Assembly: GCF_001280425.1 (NCBI RefSeq)
Contig: NZ_LIUF01000006.1
Location: 96,603 to 160,602 of the forward strand
Direction: 5' to 3'
Length of the DNA stretch: 64,000 nucleotides
Source of the DNA: Haloarcula rubripromontorii
GTDB lineage: Archaea; Halobacteriota; Halobacteria; Halobacteriales; Haloarculaceae
In this document: positions 39,107 through 48,167 of the stretch, one piece after another
Layout: the number at the start of each line of letters is the position of its first letter
Numbering within the stretch: the first letter of the stretch is position 1
Position numbers and translations under genes: made by a program
The notes under the pieces: model-generated
The model's database searches: none
What the model saw: only the letters and a program-made list of their open reading frames with translations
Told to the model about the DNA's origin: nothing

Positions 39107-39341
39107 CGTCGAATCCCTCAGGTTTGGTCGGCCGCTCGTCTTCACCGAACTCCGCCAGTACCTCATCGTGGTACTTTTCGTGGAATTCGGCGTCGCTCAG
39201 TTCCCCATTCGAGACACGAATCGCGTCACGAGCCATCCGTAGCCCCAACTCAGTGTCGTACTCGACGCCGTCAAGCATCGCTGTTGCTTCATCTTCCCAC
39301 TCATCAATCGGCGTCAATCTCGGCTGCTGTGGGTTATTCAT
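39099..39341 (-). CDS. dmsE: 80-residue DmsE-like protein upstream of dmsA
   Basis: A small acidic, helical protein (MNNPQQPRLTPIDEWEDEAT at the start, ending PTKPEGFDDD) with no Cys and no membrane helix. It sits exactly where dmsE, a gene of unknown function, lies in the Halobacterium dmsREABCD cluster. The GLRMARDAIRVSNGELSDAEF segment suggests a short helical domain that may bind the reductase or its chaperone. Symbol assigned by position, not by proven homology. Confidence 0.65.
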   Translation of the reverse strand: MNNPQQPRLTPIDEWEDEATAMLDGVEYDTELGLRMARDAIRVSNGELSDAEFHEKYHDEVLAEFGEDERPTKPEGFDDD

Positions 39342-39570
39342 GGCTCTAGTTGTCGATTTCTCCCGGAACTCGGTAGGACGCGCGCTGAATTATGAAGGGG
39401 TTTAAGTACCGACAGGTGTGTCCGTGCGCCGTCAGACCGATCGAGCGTCTGCCAGAGAACCGGGAAATAGCCGAACCAGACACTCGGAGAACGCTCTGTT
39501 CACGCGCAAGTCGTTCGGTGGCTGAGGGGAGTCTCTCCGTCGCCAGTGCACCCAGCCGGAAAAGGCGAGT
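39342..39570. promoter_or_regulatory. dmsE-A-B-C-D promoter region
   Basis: About 230 bp between dmsR and the dms structural genes. Minus-strand candidates for a TATA box are TTCATAATTC (near 39390-39400) and CTTAAACC (near 39400-39407), implying a leader of some tens of bases. A GAAC-N5-GTTC inverted repeat is at 39489-39501; it is similar to, but spaced differently from, the palindrome before the nar cluster. Confidence 0.4.
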
Positions 39571-40209
39571 CTACGGATCGAAGGCGGCCGTCGCGAGTTT
39601 CGATTCGACGGCCTTCAGGCGCTGAGAGAGGGCAGACTTCGTGATACCGAGTGTCGATGCGAGTTCGTCGAGGGTCGTCTGTCGTGGTGTCTGATAGTAT
39701 CCTTCGTCGACCGCAAGTATCGCTGCTTCCCGTTGTTTTGCCGTGAGACAGGAGAGGTCGACAGTCGCAGGCTCCGACTCTGTCTCGTCGTCCTGACGGG
39801 ATGTCAACCGTCGCAGACGGACTCGGTCGGCGGCGGATTGCAACTGGTCGACTAGCTCGCTGATGACGCTTCGGTCTGAGACGTACGTCTCGATAAAAAG
39901 GGAATCACCGTCTACGCGTCGGGTTCGTGGGACACACCCGACCTCGCTAAACGCGAGACAGAGACAGGCGTCCCCGACCTGATTTGTCGAATGGAGGACT
40001 CGTGCGGCTCCGCTCTCGTCAGTGACAGTCACCTCCGCGTGACAGACGCCGTCATCGATCTGGTTCTGAGCGTTCTCGATGTCTGCATCCGGCTCCGAAA
40101 GTGGACACGAACAGTCATCGGGCAGTTCAATTTCGAACAGAACCTTGAGGGTTCGCTCTTTCGCGGTCCCCGATGTCGTCCCTGCAGGCCCGCTTTCGGA
40201 TTGTCCCAT
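39571..40209 (-). CDS. dmsR: HTH-10 regulator DmsR
   Basis: Predicted activator of the dms genes, 212 residues. A C-terminal bacterio-opsin-activator HTH is at about 155-205 (LTAKQREAAILAVDEGYY, then TLDELASTLGITKSALSQRL). The N-terminal half has cysteines C33, C35, C56, C82, C84 and C92; the last three form C-x-C-x7-C, the same spacing as in NarO of this window. I chose the ATG at 40209 because a TATA-like box lies 26-33 bp upstream; a longer form from 40245 is possible. It lies upstream of dmsE with the same orientation. Confidence 0.85.
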   Translation of the reverse strand: MGQSESGPAGTTSGTAKERTLKVLFEIELPDDCSCPLSEPDADIENAQNQIDDGVCHAEVTVTDESGAARVLHSTNQVGDACLCLAFSEVGCVPRTRRVDGDSLFIETYVSDRSVISELVDQLQSAADRVRLRRLTSRQDDETESEPATVDLSCLTAKQREAAILAVDEGYYQTPRQTTLDELASTLGITKSALSQRLKAVESKLATAAFDP

Positions 40210-40514
40210 TCTGACTGTCACTCGACTATCTTCAGTTAAATGCATTTTGTCATCGCCGCCGAAATCCGCAGACTGAGGGCGTATTTTGCCTGTTTTTCTA
40301 TGTGAAGAATCCCCCTCTCGGAGCCCCAGCGGCGTCTCTCACTGCGGCGGTGACAGCGTTCGTCTGCTGTCGGACGACCGAGGGATAACGACGGTGGTGC
40401 CCGGGTAGGCCGTCACCGGCGATACGCCAGCCGGGAGACGCCGTCGTCAGGTGCCCGCACAATGGTGTCACCAGAGTCACAAGATAAATGCCGCCTCCGC
40501 CTGATACACAGGTA
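40210..40514. promoter_or_regulatory. divergent promoter region of dmsR and the vWA operon
   Basis: No gene is visible in these 305 bp. On the minus strand ATTTAACT (40234-40241) is a TATA-like box for dmsR. On the plus strand AAGATAAAT (40481-40489) is 26-34 bp before the ATG at 40515 of the vWA operon, again pointing to leaderless transcription. Confidence 0.5.
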
Positions 40515-42308
40515 ATGGTCCTCTCGGACGTTTTCCTTGCCCCCCTGGGACTAGCTGCCCTCCTTCTTGCGGTGCCGATTGTGGTGTTGTACCTCATTCG
40601 ACCGGACCCCAAAGAGCTCACGCTGCCGACGTTCCAGTTTCTCGTCGCCGGAGAGCGCCAGCAGTCGGCGACGCCGTTTCTCGAACGGATTTCACGCAGC
40701 CTCCTCCTGCTGTTACAGGTGCTGGTCGTGCTGGTGCTCGCGGTCGGACTGGCGACCCCGTATGTCACCGTCTCCGAGCGGGCGACAGTGGAGGAGACCG
40801 TCATCGTTGTCGATACGAGCGCGTCCATGCAGACCGACGCTGGCGGCCAGACACGCTTCCAGCGGGCCGTCGCAGCCGCCCGGGAGGAGGTGACGGGGAC
40901 GACCTCTATCGTCACCACAACCAACGGTGGCGAGGTGGTACTCCAGCGCGGTACGCCGACAGCGGCGGCGGGAACGCTTGACGGACTCAGCCCGACAGAC
41001 ACGCCGGAAGCGCTCAGCGGTGCCATCTCGCAGGCGACCTCGCTCGCCGGCGAGAACGCCAGAATCGTCGTTCTGAGCGATTTCGCGGGCGATGAGTGGA
41101 CCACGGCGGTCACGACAGCCCGTGGACGCGGCCTCTCCGTGGACCTCCAGCAGTTCGACGGCGGGGGCGACGCGAACGTCGGCTTCATCGACCGCCGGTT
41201 CTCCGGCTCATCGGTGACGCTGTCGGTGAAAAACTACGGCGACTCGTCGGTCGCCCGGACCGTTCGGCTCGGCAACACCCAGCGAGAACTACGACTCGGG
41301 CCCGACGACGTGGGTTCAGTGACGCTACCGGTCCCCACCGGCGGGAGCGAAGCCCGGCTCAGCCCGGGCGACAGTTTCGCGACGGACGACAGCGTCTATA
41401 TCGCCGCGCCGGCTGACGCGGCCGTCGACGTGCTGGTGCTGACAAACGACCGGAACCGGTACCTGACCACCGCGCTGTCGGTCGTCGACCGCGTGAACGT
41501 GACAGTCAGGCAGCCGCCGACGACGATTCAGGGCGACTACGACGTGATTCTGTACAGCAACGTCGACAGGAGTTCGTTGCTCCCCGGGAACGTCGAAACC
41601 GGGCGCGAACTGGTCGAAGACGGTGGCGGCGTGGCGGTGCTGGCGCAGGACAATCTCCCGCAGCGATACCGGGATCTCCTCCTCATCGAGCCCGGCGAGA
41701 CTCGGACGGGCGCGACGGTGGGCCAGACGGCACAGACACAGCTCACTCGCGGCATCGACTTCCAGCCCCCGGACGAGTACATTGCCGGGTCGCTACGGTC
41801 CGGCTCCGCGCAGGTGCAACTGGGCGACGGGACGCCGCTCATCGCGACCGAGGATCGAAACGGCGGGCGTGTCATGTACTACGGCTACATCGAGGATCGG
41901 TCCAGCTTCAAGTTCAATTACCAGTACCCCGTGTTCTGGAAACGGGCGGTGTACTACCTCGCGGACAGGGACCAGCTCCCGGCACTGAACCACGAGACCG
42001 GTGAGACCGTCCGGTTCGGTAACGCCACGGTCGATGGACCGACCGGTGCCGTCTCCGGAGACACGGTCCCGCTCCAGCGCGCCGGCTTCTATCGCACCGA
42101 GAGTCGGCAGGTGAGCGCCTCACTGCTTGACGAGAGTGAGTCAAACACCAACGTCGAAGCGCTCGACCAGCGCGCCGGGACGGCTGGGAATCTCACCCGG
42201 ACCGAACAGCGGTCGGTGCCACAGCCCTTGACCGAGTACCTCGCACTTGGCGGGCTGGTGCTTGCACTCGCTGAGGTCGGCTATCTGCGCCGGCGAGGTG
42301 ACCTCTGA
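40515..42308 (+). CDS. BatA-like vWA membrane protein
   Basis: A 597-residue protein opening the six-gene vWA/MoxR operon. The N-terminus is of the aerotolerance BatA type: a first membrane helix within FLAPLGLAALLLAVPIVVLY (about 7-26), then RPDPKELTLPTFQFL, and a second helix (about 62-83, SLLLLLQVLVVLVLAVGLAT). A vWA domain follows with a MIDAS motif DTSAS (about 101-105). A long middle region resembles a glutamine-amidotransferase-like fold without obvious catalytic residues. A C-terminal helix (about 573-592) anchors the end. Its stop overlaps the next start (TGATG). Confidence 0.82.
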   Translation: MVLSDVFLAPLGLAALLLAVPIVVLYLIRPDPKELTLPTFQFLVAGERQQSATPFLERISRSLLLLLQVLVVLVLAVGLATPYVTVSERATVEETVIVVDTSASMQTDAGGQTRFQRAVAAAREEVTGTTSIVTTTNGGEVVLQRGTPTAAAGTLDGLSPTDTPEALSGAISQATSLAGENARIVVLSDFAGDEWTTAVTTARGRGLSVDLQQFDGGGDANVGFIDRRFSGSSVTLSVKNYGDSSVARTVRLGNTQRELRLGPDDVGSVTLPVPTGGSEARLSPGDSFATDDSVYIAAPADAAVDVLVLTNDRNRYLTTALSVVDRVNVTVRQPPTTIQGDYDVILYSNVDRSSLLPGNVETGRELVEDGGGVAVLAQDNLPQRYRDLLLIEPGETRTGATVGQTAQTQLTRGIDFQPPDEYIAGSLRSGSAQVQLGDGTPLIATEDRNGGRVMYYGYIEDRSSFKFNYQYPVFWKRAVYYLADRDQLPALNHETGETVRFGNATVDGPTGAVSGDTVPLQRAGFYRTESRQVSASLLDESESNTNVEALDQRAGTAGNLTRTEQRSVPQPLTEYLALGGLVLALAEVGYLRRRGDL

Positions 42309-44674
42309 TGGCGGTCTCATACACCCTCGCGGAGGGACTGACCGTCGGTGTCGAGCACCGCTGGCCACTGCTGGCCCTGCCGGTCGCTATCGGCCTCCTC
42401 GCGTATCTCATCCGGCGTGGCGACGCCGGCCCGCGGTCGGCTTCGAACCGGAGTCGCCGGCTCCTGCTTGCCAGCCGCGTACTTATCGTCTGCCTGCTCG
42501 TCCTCGGCGCGATGGGACCGTACACCGTCCAGACCAGAGAGACGCCGGGCGAACCGGGTGTGACACTGCTGACGGACGAGTCCGCAAGCATGGGCGTCTA
42601 TCCGAACACGACCGACGCGCTGGTACGGGACATCGAGGACGAGGGTGTCCCGGTGACACGAGCGACAATCGGCAGCGGGTCGAGTTCGCGGCTCGGCGAC
42701 GGCGTAGCGGCAAATCTCCAGGAGAACGGGACGGTCGTCGTCGTCTCCGACGGCCGCGTCACAGAGGGGCGGAGCCTGTCGAGGGCCGCAGAGGATGCCG
42801 GTGCGCTCAATGCTACGGTCCACAGCGTCCGGCCACAGTCGCCACGCACCGAGCGCGCTGTGGCGATAGCGGGGCCGTCAACGGTGAGCCGCGGCGTCCA
42901 GTCGCAGTACACAGTCTCGATGGCCGGCGTGAGCGTCCTCGAACCAGTACCCGTCGAAGTGACGATCGACGGCGAGACGGTCACCGAGGGCGAACTCCGG
43001 CCGGACGGCACGCTCACCGTCGACTACGCGTTCGAGGAGATTGGTTCACACCGCGTGACGGCGACACTCTCCGGCGACGACGAGTACGCACGAAACGACG
43101 TGTTCTACAAGAGCGTCCGCGTCGTCGAACAGCCCGACGTGCTGTACGTCTCGCAGGGCCAGTACCCACTGCGGAACTATCTCGACTCGCTGTACAACGT
43201 TTCGACGGCCTCGTCGGTCCCGGCGGACCTCGATGACTACGCCGCCGTCGTCGTCCAAGACACACCGTCGAGCAGTATTGGGAACACGACCGCACTGCAG
43301 GACTTCGTCATCAACGGCGGCGGGCTGGTCGTCGCAGGCGGCGACAACGCCTACGAGAACGGCGGCTACGAAACGTCGCCGGTGGCCTCGATGCTCCCGG
43401 TCCGCGTCGGGAACGCGACCGGCGGCGAGTCGAACATCGTCATCCTCGTCGACGTGTCCGGGAGCGCCGAGAGCGGCCTCTCGATACAGAAAGCCGTCGC
43501 ACTGGACGTACTCGACCAGCTCGGCGACGAGAACCGGGTTGGTGTCGTCGCGTTCAACCAGAACGCGTACCGCGTCTCGGAGATGCAAGCGCTCGGTCAG
43601 AACCGCGCGGAGACTGCCGACAAGATACGGCGGCTCAACAGCGGCGGCGCGACTGATATCGCCGTCGGCCTTCAGGGGGCCGACGAACTACTGGGCGACC
43701 GCGAGGGGACGATAATCCTCCTCAGCGACGGCCAGGACCGGCTCGGCCCGCCGGCGGCCGTTGCCAACCAACTGGGTCGTGAAGGGACCCGCGTCATCTC
43801 GGTCGGTGTCGGCAAGCGCGTCGGCGTCGCGACAATGCGCCAGATCGCCGGCGAGTCCGGCGGCTCGTACTTCGCCGCCGACGAGACCGAGCGGCTCCGG
43901 CTCCTCTTTGGCGGCTCCTCGCGGCGCTACCAGGGGGAGAACCTCACCATCGTCACTGAGGACACGTTCATCACCTCGGGCGTCGAGCTGACGGCCAATC
44001 CCGGGCAGGCAAACAACGTGCAGGTCAAACCCGGGGCCGACTATCAGGTCGCCACCGCCGACGGAAAGCCGGCCATCGCCTCCTGGCGGTTCGGGCTGGG
44101 CCGCGTGGTCTCGATTACCGCCTACGACTCGGACAACACGATGGGCGGTCTGCTCGACCGGCCGGATTCGCTGGTGGTCACCAAATCGGTCAACTACGCG
44201 GTGGGTGACCCCATGCGCACGCAGACCGGCGTCATAGCGGTCGGCGATGCCCGGGTCGGGAGTCCGACGACGCTGACCTACCAGGGTGACAGTCGCCCTG
44301 ATGCGCCGAACATCTCCTTCCGCCAGGTCGGTGATGGGCGATATCGTGGTGAGTTCACGCCCAGAGAAGCGGGGTATCAGACGGCACTCGACACCGAATA
44401 CGCGGCGAACTACCCCGTCGAGTACGCTTCGTTCGGTCCGAGTGAGAGCCTCGATGCACTCGTCGAAGCGACCGGCGGGCAGACGTTCAGTCCGAACCAG
44501 GGCGAACAGATAGCCAGCGAGGCACGCCAGAAATCCACCCGGGTCCGCACCGTTCGAGAGAACTGGGACTGGGTCGCCCTGCTCGGCGCGCTCCTGCTTT
44601 TCACCGGCGAGGTGGTCGCACGGCGTGTTCAAGTGTACCGCGGTCGCACCTCCCTGGAGAGTGGTCTCCCGTGA
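42308..44674 (+). CDS. large vWA / amidotransferase-like membrane protein
   Basis: A 788-residue protein with two N-terminal helices (about 17-35 and 58-76) and a C-terminal one (about 755-772). An N-terminal vWA-like segment has a DESAS motif (about 93-97). The central part has a Gly-rich GATase-like region (about 315-350, DFVINGGGLVVAGGDNAYEN) directly before a second vWA domain with an intact MIDAS, LVDVSGSAESG (about 380-390). The C-terminal third is beta-rich and probably extracytoplasmic. The combination resembles BatB/BatD-type partners of MoxR systems. Confidence 0.8.
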   Translation: MAVSYTLAEGLTVGVEHRWPLLALPVAIGLLAYLIRRGDAGPRSASNRSRRLLLASRVLIVCLLVLGAMGPYTVQTRETPGEPGVTLLTDESASMGVYPNTTDALVRDIEDEGVPVTRATIGSGSSSRLGDGVAANLQENGTVVVVSDGRVTEGRSLSRAAEDAGALNATVHSVRPQSPRTERAVAIAGPSTVSRGVQSQYTVSMAGVSVLEPVPVEVTIDGETVTEGELRPDGTLTVDYAFEEIGSHRVTATLSGDDEYARNDVFYKSVRVVEQPDVLYVSQGQYPLRNYLDSLYNVSTASSVPADLDDYAAVVVQDTPSSSIGNTTALQDFVINGGGLVVAGGDNAYENGGYETSPVASMLPVRVGNATGGESNIVILVDVSGSAESGLSIQKAVALDVLDQLGDENRVGVVAFNQNAYRVSEMQALGQNRAETADKIRRLNSGGATDIAVGLQGADELLGDREGTIILLSDGQDRLGPPAAVANQLGREGTRVISVGVGKRVGVATMRQIAGESGGSYFAADETERLRLLFGGSSRRYQGENLTIVTEDTFITSGVELTANPGQANNVQVKPGADYQVATADGKPAIASWRFGLGRVVSITAYDSDNTMGGLLDRPDSLVVTKSVNYAVGDPMRTQTGVIAVGDARVGSPTTLTYQGDSRPDAPNISFRQVGDGRYRGEFTPREAGYQTALDTEYAANYPVEYASFGPSESLDALVEATGGQTFSPNQGEQIASEARQKSTRVRTVRENWDWVALLGALLLFTGEVVARRVQVYRGRTSLESGLP

Positions 44675-45333
44675 GCGCCATCGGCCGCCGTATCAACCTC
44701 GGACTCGTACTGTTCGTCGTCCTCTCGATGGTTGGCACCGGTGGAACGACGGTTCTGTACCAAGATTCTGCAGGCGAGCTGCGGTCGCAGAACCAGGAAC
44801 TCCGACAGCAAAACGCTGAACTCCGAGAAAATCTGGATGCCACCAGGAGTGAACTGGAATCTACCCGGACCCGCGTCGGCGAACTCGAAGACCAATTGGA
44901 GACGCGGTCGGAAGACGTCGATCAGGTCGCGACTAACCTGAACCAGACGGAGGAGCAACTGAACGCCACGGAGAGCCAACTGGCGGAGACCCGACAGTCG
45001 CTCCGCGAGAGCGAGGACCGCGTCGAAGAGCTAGAGGGGACAGTCGGTGACCTGCGAGACGAGCGCGACACGCTCGAGAACGAAGTCGAAGACCTCGAAT
45101 CGACTATTGACGATCTGGAGAGCGAAAACGAGGAGCTAGAGGACGAGCGTGCCGAACTCGAAGACCAAGTGTCCGACCTACGGGACGACATCGAAAGTCT
45201 GGAATCGCGGATAAGTACGCTTGAAGACGACATCGACGAACTCAAAAACGAGAACCAAGCGCTGCGAGACGATATCGAGACGCTCTGCAGCCAGCCGGAG
45301 AACCAGGGCAAAGCCGCCTGCGAGGACTACTGA
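44671..45333 (+). CDS. membrane-anchored long coiled-coil protein
   Basis: A 220-residue protein with one N-terminal helix (about 7-28, INLGLVLFVVLSMVGTGGTT) followed by about 175 residues of almost unbroken heptad repeats rich in Glu, Leu, Asp and Arg (AELRENLDATRSELESTRTR and similar). The end has two cysteines (TLCSQPENQGKAACEDY). It starts at a GTG overlapping the previous stop. By context it may be a rod or spacer in the vWA/MoxR membrane complex. Coiled coil is seen; the role is inferred. Confidence 0.78.
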   Translation: MSAIGRRINLGLVLFVVLSMVGTGGTTVLYQDSAGELRSQNQELRQQNAELRENLDATRSELESTRTRVGELEDQLETRSEDVDQVATNLNQTEEQLNATESQLAETRQSLRESEDRVEELEGTVGDLRDERDTLENEVEDLESTIDDLESENEELEDERAELEDQVSDLRDDIESLESRISTLEDDIDELKNENQALRDDIETLCSQPENQGKAACEDY

Positions 45334-46289
45334 TGAACGAGCCAAACACAACCACCGGAAAGAACGGCGTCGAAGAGCCGTCTGCAAACGGACGGGCACA
45401 AGCCCGCGAGCGAATGGCCGCCGCCATCGCCGAGGTGAGACGCGAGGGCAAGAAGGCGGCGTTCGTCTACGCCGTCGTTGACGCAGTGCTGGTCTTTCTC
45501 CTGGTGAACATCCTCCTGACTGTCCTCTCGCCGGCCGAACTCCCGACACAGGTGTCGGTTCCCGCGTCGGTGACGGACCCGGTCAGTGCGGCTGTCGGCC
45601 GCTCGATACCGAAGCTGTCCTTCCCGACGGGGGCGGTTGTCGGCATGGCCGTCGGAGTGGGCTGGTTCATCGGCGAGTATCTGCACCGGGTCCGTCAGCC
45701 GCTCGTCGAGCAGTTCGAGGCGGCGAACGCGAACGTCACCGACGCGCTCCGGACGGCGCGGGACGCGGTCGAGGACGGAGCCGAGACGCGGATGGCGGCG
45801 CGGCTCTACGAGGATGTCCTCGACGGGCTGAAACAGAGTTCGAGCGTCGCCCTTGTCGATAGCCGGCGGCTGCTCGGGACGCTCGTCGTCGTTATCCTGC
45901 TGAGTCTGGCGACAGTGCAGGTAGCCGTCGTCGACATCGGGCTGCTCGACCGCGACACAGTCGAGACGGACGCGCCAACCGACCGGCCAAGCGAGTACGA
46001 GGGGCTGGAGGACGGCGACGCGATACTCGGCGACAGCGAGGACGTGCAAGCGGGCGACGAGAACCTCACCGCCGAGATCGAGTCGACTGGCGGCGAGGAA
46101 GAGATCGACCGGAGCCAGTCGTTCCCATCCTCGCCGACCGCCGGGGAGCCGGGGAGCGGCGGCGGCACAGTCGACAGCCAGCAGGCCGGGTTTGCCGGCC
46201 AGGAAGACATCGAGGACGCGGACCTCATCCGCGAGTACAACCTCAGGATTCGAGATCAGGACACGGACGACGAGGATACCGACCCATGA
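45333..46289 (+). CDS. membrane protein of the vWA/MoxR operon
   Basis: A 318-residue protein with about three membrane helices: about 45-64 (FVYAVVDAVLVFLLVNILLT), 92-112 (FPTGAVVGMAVGVGWFIGEY) and 182-206 (RLLGTLVVVILLSLATVQVA). Between helices two and three lies a helical cytosolic region (about 113-175) with QFEAANANVTDALRTARDA. The C-terminal 110 residues are acidic, low-complexity and presumably outside. It lies head to tail with both neighbours (TGATGA and ATGA). No known domain recognised. Confidence 0.75.
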   Translation: MNEPNTTTGKNGVEEPSANGRAQARERMAAAIAEVRREGKKAAFVYAVVDAVLVFLLVNILLTVLSPAELPTQVSVPASVTDPVSAAVGRSIPKLSFPTGAVVGMAVGVGWFIGEYLHRVRQPLVEQFEAANANVTDALRTARDAVEDGAETRMAARLYEDVLDGLKQSSSVALVDSRRLLGTLVVVILLSLATVQVAVVDIGLLDRDTVETDAPTDRPSEYEGLEDGDAILGDSEDVQAGDENLTAEIESTGGEEEIDRSQSFPSSPTAGEPGSGGGTVDSQQAGFAGQEDIEDADLIREYNLRIRDQDTDDEDTDP

Positions 46290-47221
46290 GCCAAGACATC
46301 GACGAACTACAGCAGAAGATCGCAAACGCACGTGAACAGATCAGCACGCGAATCGTCGGCCAGGAGGAGGTACTGGAGCAACTGCTCATCTGTATCCTGG
46401 CTGACGGCAACGCCCTGCTCGAATCGAACCCGGGGCTGGGGAAGACGACAATGGTCCGGACCGTCGCAGAGGTGACCGACCTTCAGTTCTCCCGGATTCA
46501 GAACACCCCCGACCTGATGCCGTCCGATATTACGGGCACCGAAATCATCCGTGAGACCGACAGCGGCCGCGAGTTCGTCTTCGAAAAGGGGCCGGTGTTC
46601 GCCAACGTGGTGCTAGCTGACGAGATTAACAGAGCGACGCCGAAGACACAGGCCGCCCTGCTGGAAGCGATGCAGGAGAAACAGGTGACCGCTGCGGGCG
46701 AGACCTACGAACTACCGCGTCCCTTCTTCATCCTGGCGACGCAGAACCCAATCGACCAGTCGGGAACCTACGCGCTCCCGGAGGCCCAGACCGACCGCTT
46801 CATGCTGAAGCTGCTGGTCGATTACCCCGACTACGACGAGGAGCGGACTATCGTCGATATGTACACTGCCGGGGCAGAACAGGTCCCCGTCGAGCGCTCG
46901 CTGACCCGCTCGGAAATTCAGGAGATTCAGCAGCTGGTCCGCGAGATGCCCATCGCCGACGACCTGCGTGACAGGGCGGTCCAGCTCGTCCGCCGGACCC
47001 GCGAGGCCGACGACATCGAGTTCGGCGCCAGCCCGCGAGCGAGTATGGCGCTCGTCCAGACGGCGAAAGCGCGGGCCTTCCTGCAGGGCCGCTCGCACGT
47101 CACGGGCGAGGATATCGAGGCGCTGGCCGCGCCCGTCCTCCGGCACCGGATTATCGTGGACTTCCGTGCCGAGCGGGAGGGTCGGACGGCGGACGACCTC
47201 ATCGCGACCCTGCTGGAATGA
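46286..47221 (+). CDS. MoxR-type AAA+ ATPase
   Basis: A 311-residue MoxR-family ATPase. Walker A is SNPGLGKTT (about 51-59), Walker B is VLADEINRATPKTQAALLEAM (about 110-130) and sensor 1 is in FILATQNPIDQSGTY. The C-terminal lid domain ends at LIATLLE. MoxR ATPases work with vWA proteins to insert metals or assemble complexes. Here three vWA-bearing partners are encoded in the same operon, so this is the likely motor of the system. Confidence 0.95.
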   Translation: MSQDIDELQQKIANAREQISTRIVGQEEVLEQLLICILADGNALLESNPGLGKTTMVRTVAEVTDLQFSRIQNTPDLMPSDITGTEIIRETDSGREFVFEKGPVFANVVLADEINRATPKTQAALLEAMQEKQVTAAGETYELPRPFFILATQNPIDQSGTYALPEAQTDRFMLKLLVDYPDYDEERTIVDMYTAGAEQVPVERSLTRSEIQEIQQLVREMPIADDLRDRAVQLVRRTREADDIEFGASPRASMALVQTAKARAFLQGRSHVTGEDIEALAAPVLRHRIIVDFRAEREGRTADDLIATLLE

Positions 47222-47279
47222 ACGATCCAGTGACCGCGGTTCAGTCGGCGGCGGGCCAACGAGAACGGGAGGGACAGCC

Positions 47280-48146
47280 GTGACTATCGAGCCAGATTTC
47301 CTGGACGAACTCGGCCGGTTCACCGCCGCGCTGAACCGCCAGACGACCTCGATCCGGCAGGGCGATCAAGAGTCCCCCAGGGTCGGGGAAGGGCTCACGT
47401 TCAGCGATTACCGGCGATACTCGCCGGGAGACGACACGCGGCGTATTGACTGGAAGCTGTTCGCCCGGACGGAGGAGTACTTCATCAAGCAGTACGAGGA
47501 GGAGCGGAGTCTGACCGTCCACCTGCTTGTCGACACGAGCGCGTCGATGGATTTCGGCGAGGGGGCGAGTCACAAGTTCGAGTATGCCGCCAAACTCGGC
47601 CTTGGCTTCGCCTACCTCACCGCGGAGGAGAACAACGACTTCCAGTTCTGTACGTTCCGTGATCAGGTCGAGCGTATCGACACCGGCCAGTCGAACCGCG
47701 GCGAGATACTGTCGCTTATCGACCAGTTGAACGGGGTGACACCCGAAGGGACAGCGGACTTCCGATCGTCGCTCGAAGGGTACGCCCAGCGCATCCGCTC
47801 GCGCTCGCTTGTCGTCGTGTTCAGTGACTGCCTGGCAGAGCCAGAGGCGCTCGAATCGGGTATCGCCGCGCTCGCCCGCAACAACGCCGACGTACTGTTG
47901 GTCCGCGTGGTCGCCCCGGAGGAGCGAGACCCCGGCGTCGTCGGCGACGTGTTGTTCGCCGATCCGGAAAGCGACGAGACACGCCGGTCGTACTTCAGTG
48001 GTTCGCTGGCCGAGACGTATCAGTCGCGACTCGACGCCCACATCGACTCGGTGTCGAACCGCGTGACCGCGCTGGGCGCGGACCATGTGCTGGTCGATAC
48101 CGGTGACGAGTACTTCGACTCGTTTGCGAGCATCTGGCTGCAGTAG
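47280..48146 (+). CDS. DUF58 protein with vWA-like domain
   Basis: A 288-residue soluble protein of the DUF58 family, usual partner of MoxR. The family core GLTFSDYRRYSPGDDTRRID and WKLFARTEEYFIKQYEEE is at about 38-72, followed by a vWA-like domain with DTSAS MIDAS (about 82-86) and VVVFSDCLAEP. The start is a GTG at 47280; 58 bp separate it from the MoxR gene, the only real gap in the operon. Confidence 0.92.
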   Translation: MTIEPDFLDELGRFTAALNRQTTSIRQGDQESPRVGEGLTFSDYRRYSPGDDTRRIDWKLFARTEEYFIKQYEEERSLTVHLLVDTSASMDFGEGASHKFEYAAKLGLGFAYLTAEENNDFQFCTFRDQVERIDTGQSNRGEILSLIDQLNGVTPEGTADFRSSLEGYAQRIRSRSLVVVFSDCLAEPEALESGIAALARNNADVLLVRVVAPEERDPGVVGDVLFADPESDETRRSYFSGSLAETYQSRLDAHIDSVSNRVTALGADHVLVDTGDEYFDSFASIWLQ

Positions 48147-48167
48147 CCAGATGGCAGCAGGGTCGGC

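Noticed and set aside
39489..39501. GAAC-N5-GTTC as a NarO/DmsR binding site
   Set aside because: Spacing differs from the palindrome at nar and it is about 90 bp from the probable dms TATA boxes; not strong enough to call a site.
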